16,646 nucleotides of DNA, taken from Pseudomonas sp. (lineage in GTDB: Bacteria; Pseudomonadota; Gammaproteobacteria; Pseudomonadales; Pseudomonadaceae). Made by a program: the position numbers and the translations under genes. Below, in pieces: positions 15,965 to 16,646 of the stretch. Positions within the stretch are counted from its first letter, which is position 1; each line of letters starts with the position of its first letter. The stretch lies in the NCBI GenBank assembly GCA_029240955.1, contig JARDZH010000002.1, positions 1-16,646 of the forward strand, written 5' to 3'. Under the pieces are notes generated by a model. It made no database searches, was not told the origin of the DNA, and saw only the letters and a program-made list of their open reading frames with translations.

Positions 15965-16646
15965 ATGTCCTGGAACAATCGAGTGGTCTGGTCGGAAGGC
16001 ATGTTCATCGCAACGCAGCACTTCCAGCAGCATGACCGCTATCTGGAGAACCTGATCGACGCACGCAGCCGTCCCTTGTCGGCAGGTGCCTGGGGTTTCT
16101 CCGATCTGCTGATCGATCAGGGTTTGCTGAGTCAGGGCAAGCTGGCCATCGTATCGGCCCGTGGATTGTTGCCTGACGGCACACCGTTCAGCATCCCTCA
16201 GGACGACTTGGCACCCAGCCCGCTGGCCATTGACGACAACCTGCGCGACGGCGTTGTCTATCTCGCCCTGCCGCTCAAACGTGCCGGCGCGCGGGATACC
16301 GTGGATGAAGGCGAAGCCTTGGGCGGTGCTCGCTACGTCAGTCAGGTGCGGGAAGTGCGCGATGACAATGCGCCCTTCGAAAATCGAGCGCCGGTCGCGG
16401 TAGGCTCTCGGGCGCTACGACTGCTGACTGCCAAGGATGGGCTGAGCGACTACGCCGTGCTGGGTGTCGCGCGTATCAAGGAAAAGCGGGCCGATCAGGC
16501 GCTGGTTCTGGATAACGACTACATTCCGCCACTGCTGGATGTCGCGGCGAGTCGCTCGTTGTCGGCGTTCCGAAGCGAGCTGCAAGGGCTGTTGCGCCAG
16601 CGCGGTCAGGCCCTGGCGGGGCGGGTGGTCGTTTCCGGTGCTGGCG
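15965..16646 (+). CDS. tssK: TssK baseplate-membrane complex adaptor (N-terminal part, truncated by window edge)
   Basis: Only the first 227 codons, about half of a normal TssK, are present; the frame is open to the last base. TssK trimers link the TssFG wedges to the TssL/TssM membrane complex. The N-terminus W-N-N-R-V-V-W-S-E-G-M-F-I-x-x-Q-H-F-Q-Q-H-D-R-Y is the family signature, followed by W-G-F-S-D-L-L-I-D, G-L-L-P-D-G-T-P-F-x-I-P, and V-Y-L-A-L-P-L. The ATG at 15965 has GGAGA 5 nt upstream. Order fha-tssJ-tssK matches H1-type loci, so tssL and tssM probably follow outside the window. Confidence 0.97.
   Translation, partial: MSWNNRVVWSEGMFIATQHFQQHDRYLENLIDARSRPLSAGAWGFSDLLIDQGLLSQGKLAIVSARGLLPDGTPFSIPQDDLAPSPLAIDDNLRDGVVYLALPLKRAGARDTVDEGEALGGARYVSQVREVRDDNAPFENRAPVAVGSRALRLLTAKDGLSDYAVLGVARIKEKRADQALVLDNDYIPPLLDVAASRSLSAFRSELQGLLRQRGQALAGRVVVSGAG

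Noticed and set aside
1..16646. CRISPR arrays, tRNA/rRNA genes, insertion sequences or a phage tail island
   Set aside because: No repeat arrays, RNA genes or transposases were seen. The phage-like proteins are all T6SS components in a standard order with no capsid, terminase or lysis genes.

Overview
This window is a type VI secretion system (T6SS) locus from a gamma-proteobacterium, almost certainly a Pseudomonas. High G+C, strong third-position bias (long open frames on the antisense strand) and proteins that look very close to the Pseudomonas H1-type (HSI-I) T6SS all point there. The Hcp is a 162-aa Hcp1-like protein and VgrG (644 aa) is the size of VgrG1. The species cannot be fixed from the sequence alone; a plant-associated or fluorescent Pseudomonas (P. 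syringae / P. fluorescens lineage) is my best inference.

Layout: two divergent operons leave a roughly 390-bp control region (13599-13991). Leftwards (minus strand) run tssA, tssB, tssC, hcp, a Tae4-family amidase effector, its probable periplasmic immunity protein, tssE, tssF, tssG, clpV (tssH), vgrG, an Eag-type DUF1795 chaperone, and the first 139 codons of a prePAAR/PAAR effector that runs off the left edge. Rightwards (plus strand) run fha (tagH), tssJ and the first 227 codons of tssK, which runs off the right edge; tssL and tssM are expected beyond it.

How the parts fit: TssJ and TssK belong to the envelope complex and its baseplate adaptor. TssE, TssF, TssG and VgrG form the baseplate and spike. 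TssA primes assembly, Hcp is the inner tube, TssB/TssC the contractile sheath, and ClpV recycles the contracted sheath. Fha is the phospho-threonine-sensing arm of post-translational control. Two effector modules are built in. One is a small Hcp-sized peptidoglycan amidase with an immunity gene, sitting between hcp and tssE where P. aeruginosa carries tagJ. The other is a spike-borne prePAAR effector with its own Eag chaperone directly behind vgrG; its toxin end and immunity gene lie outside the window.

The most noteworthy points are the amidase/immunity pair wired by 4-nt overlaps into the structural operon, in the tagJ slot; an immunity protein that does not resemble what I know of Tai4; the truncated prePAAR effector of unknown toxin type; tandem hairpins directly behind hcp; and GGA-containing leaders that suggest RsmA control. 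The core T6SS itself is a well-known system, and nothing here requires a wholly new machinery.
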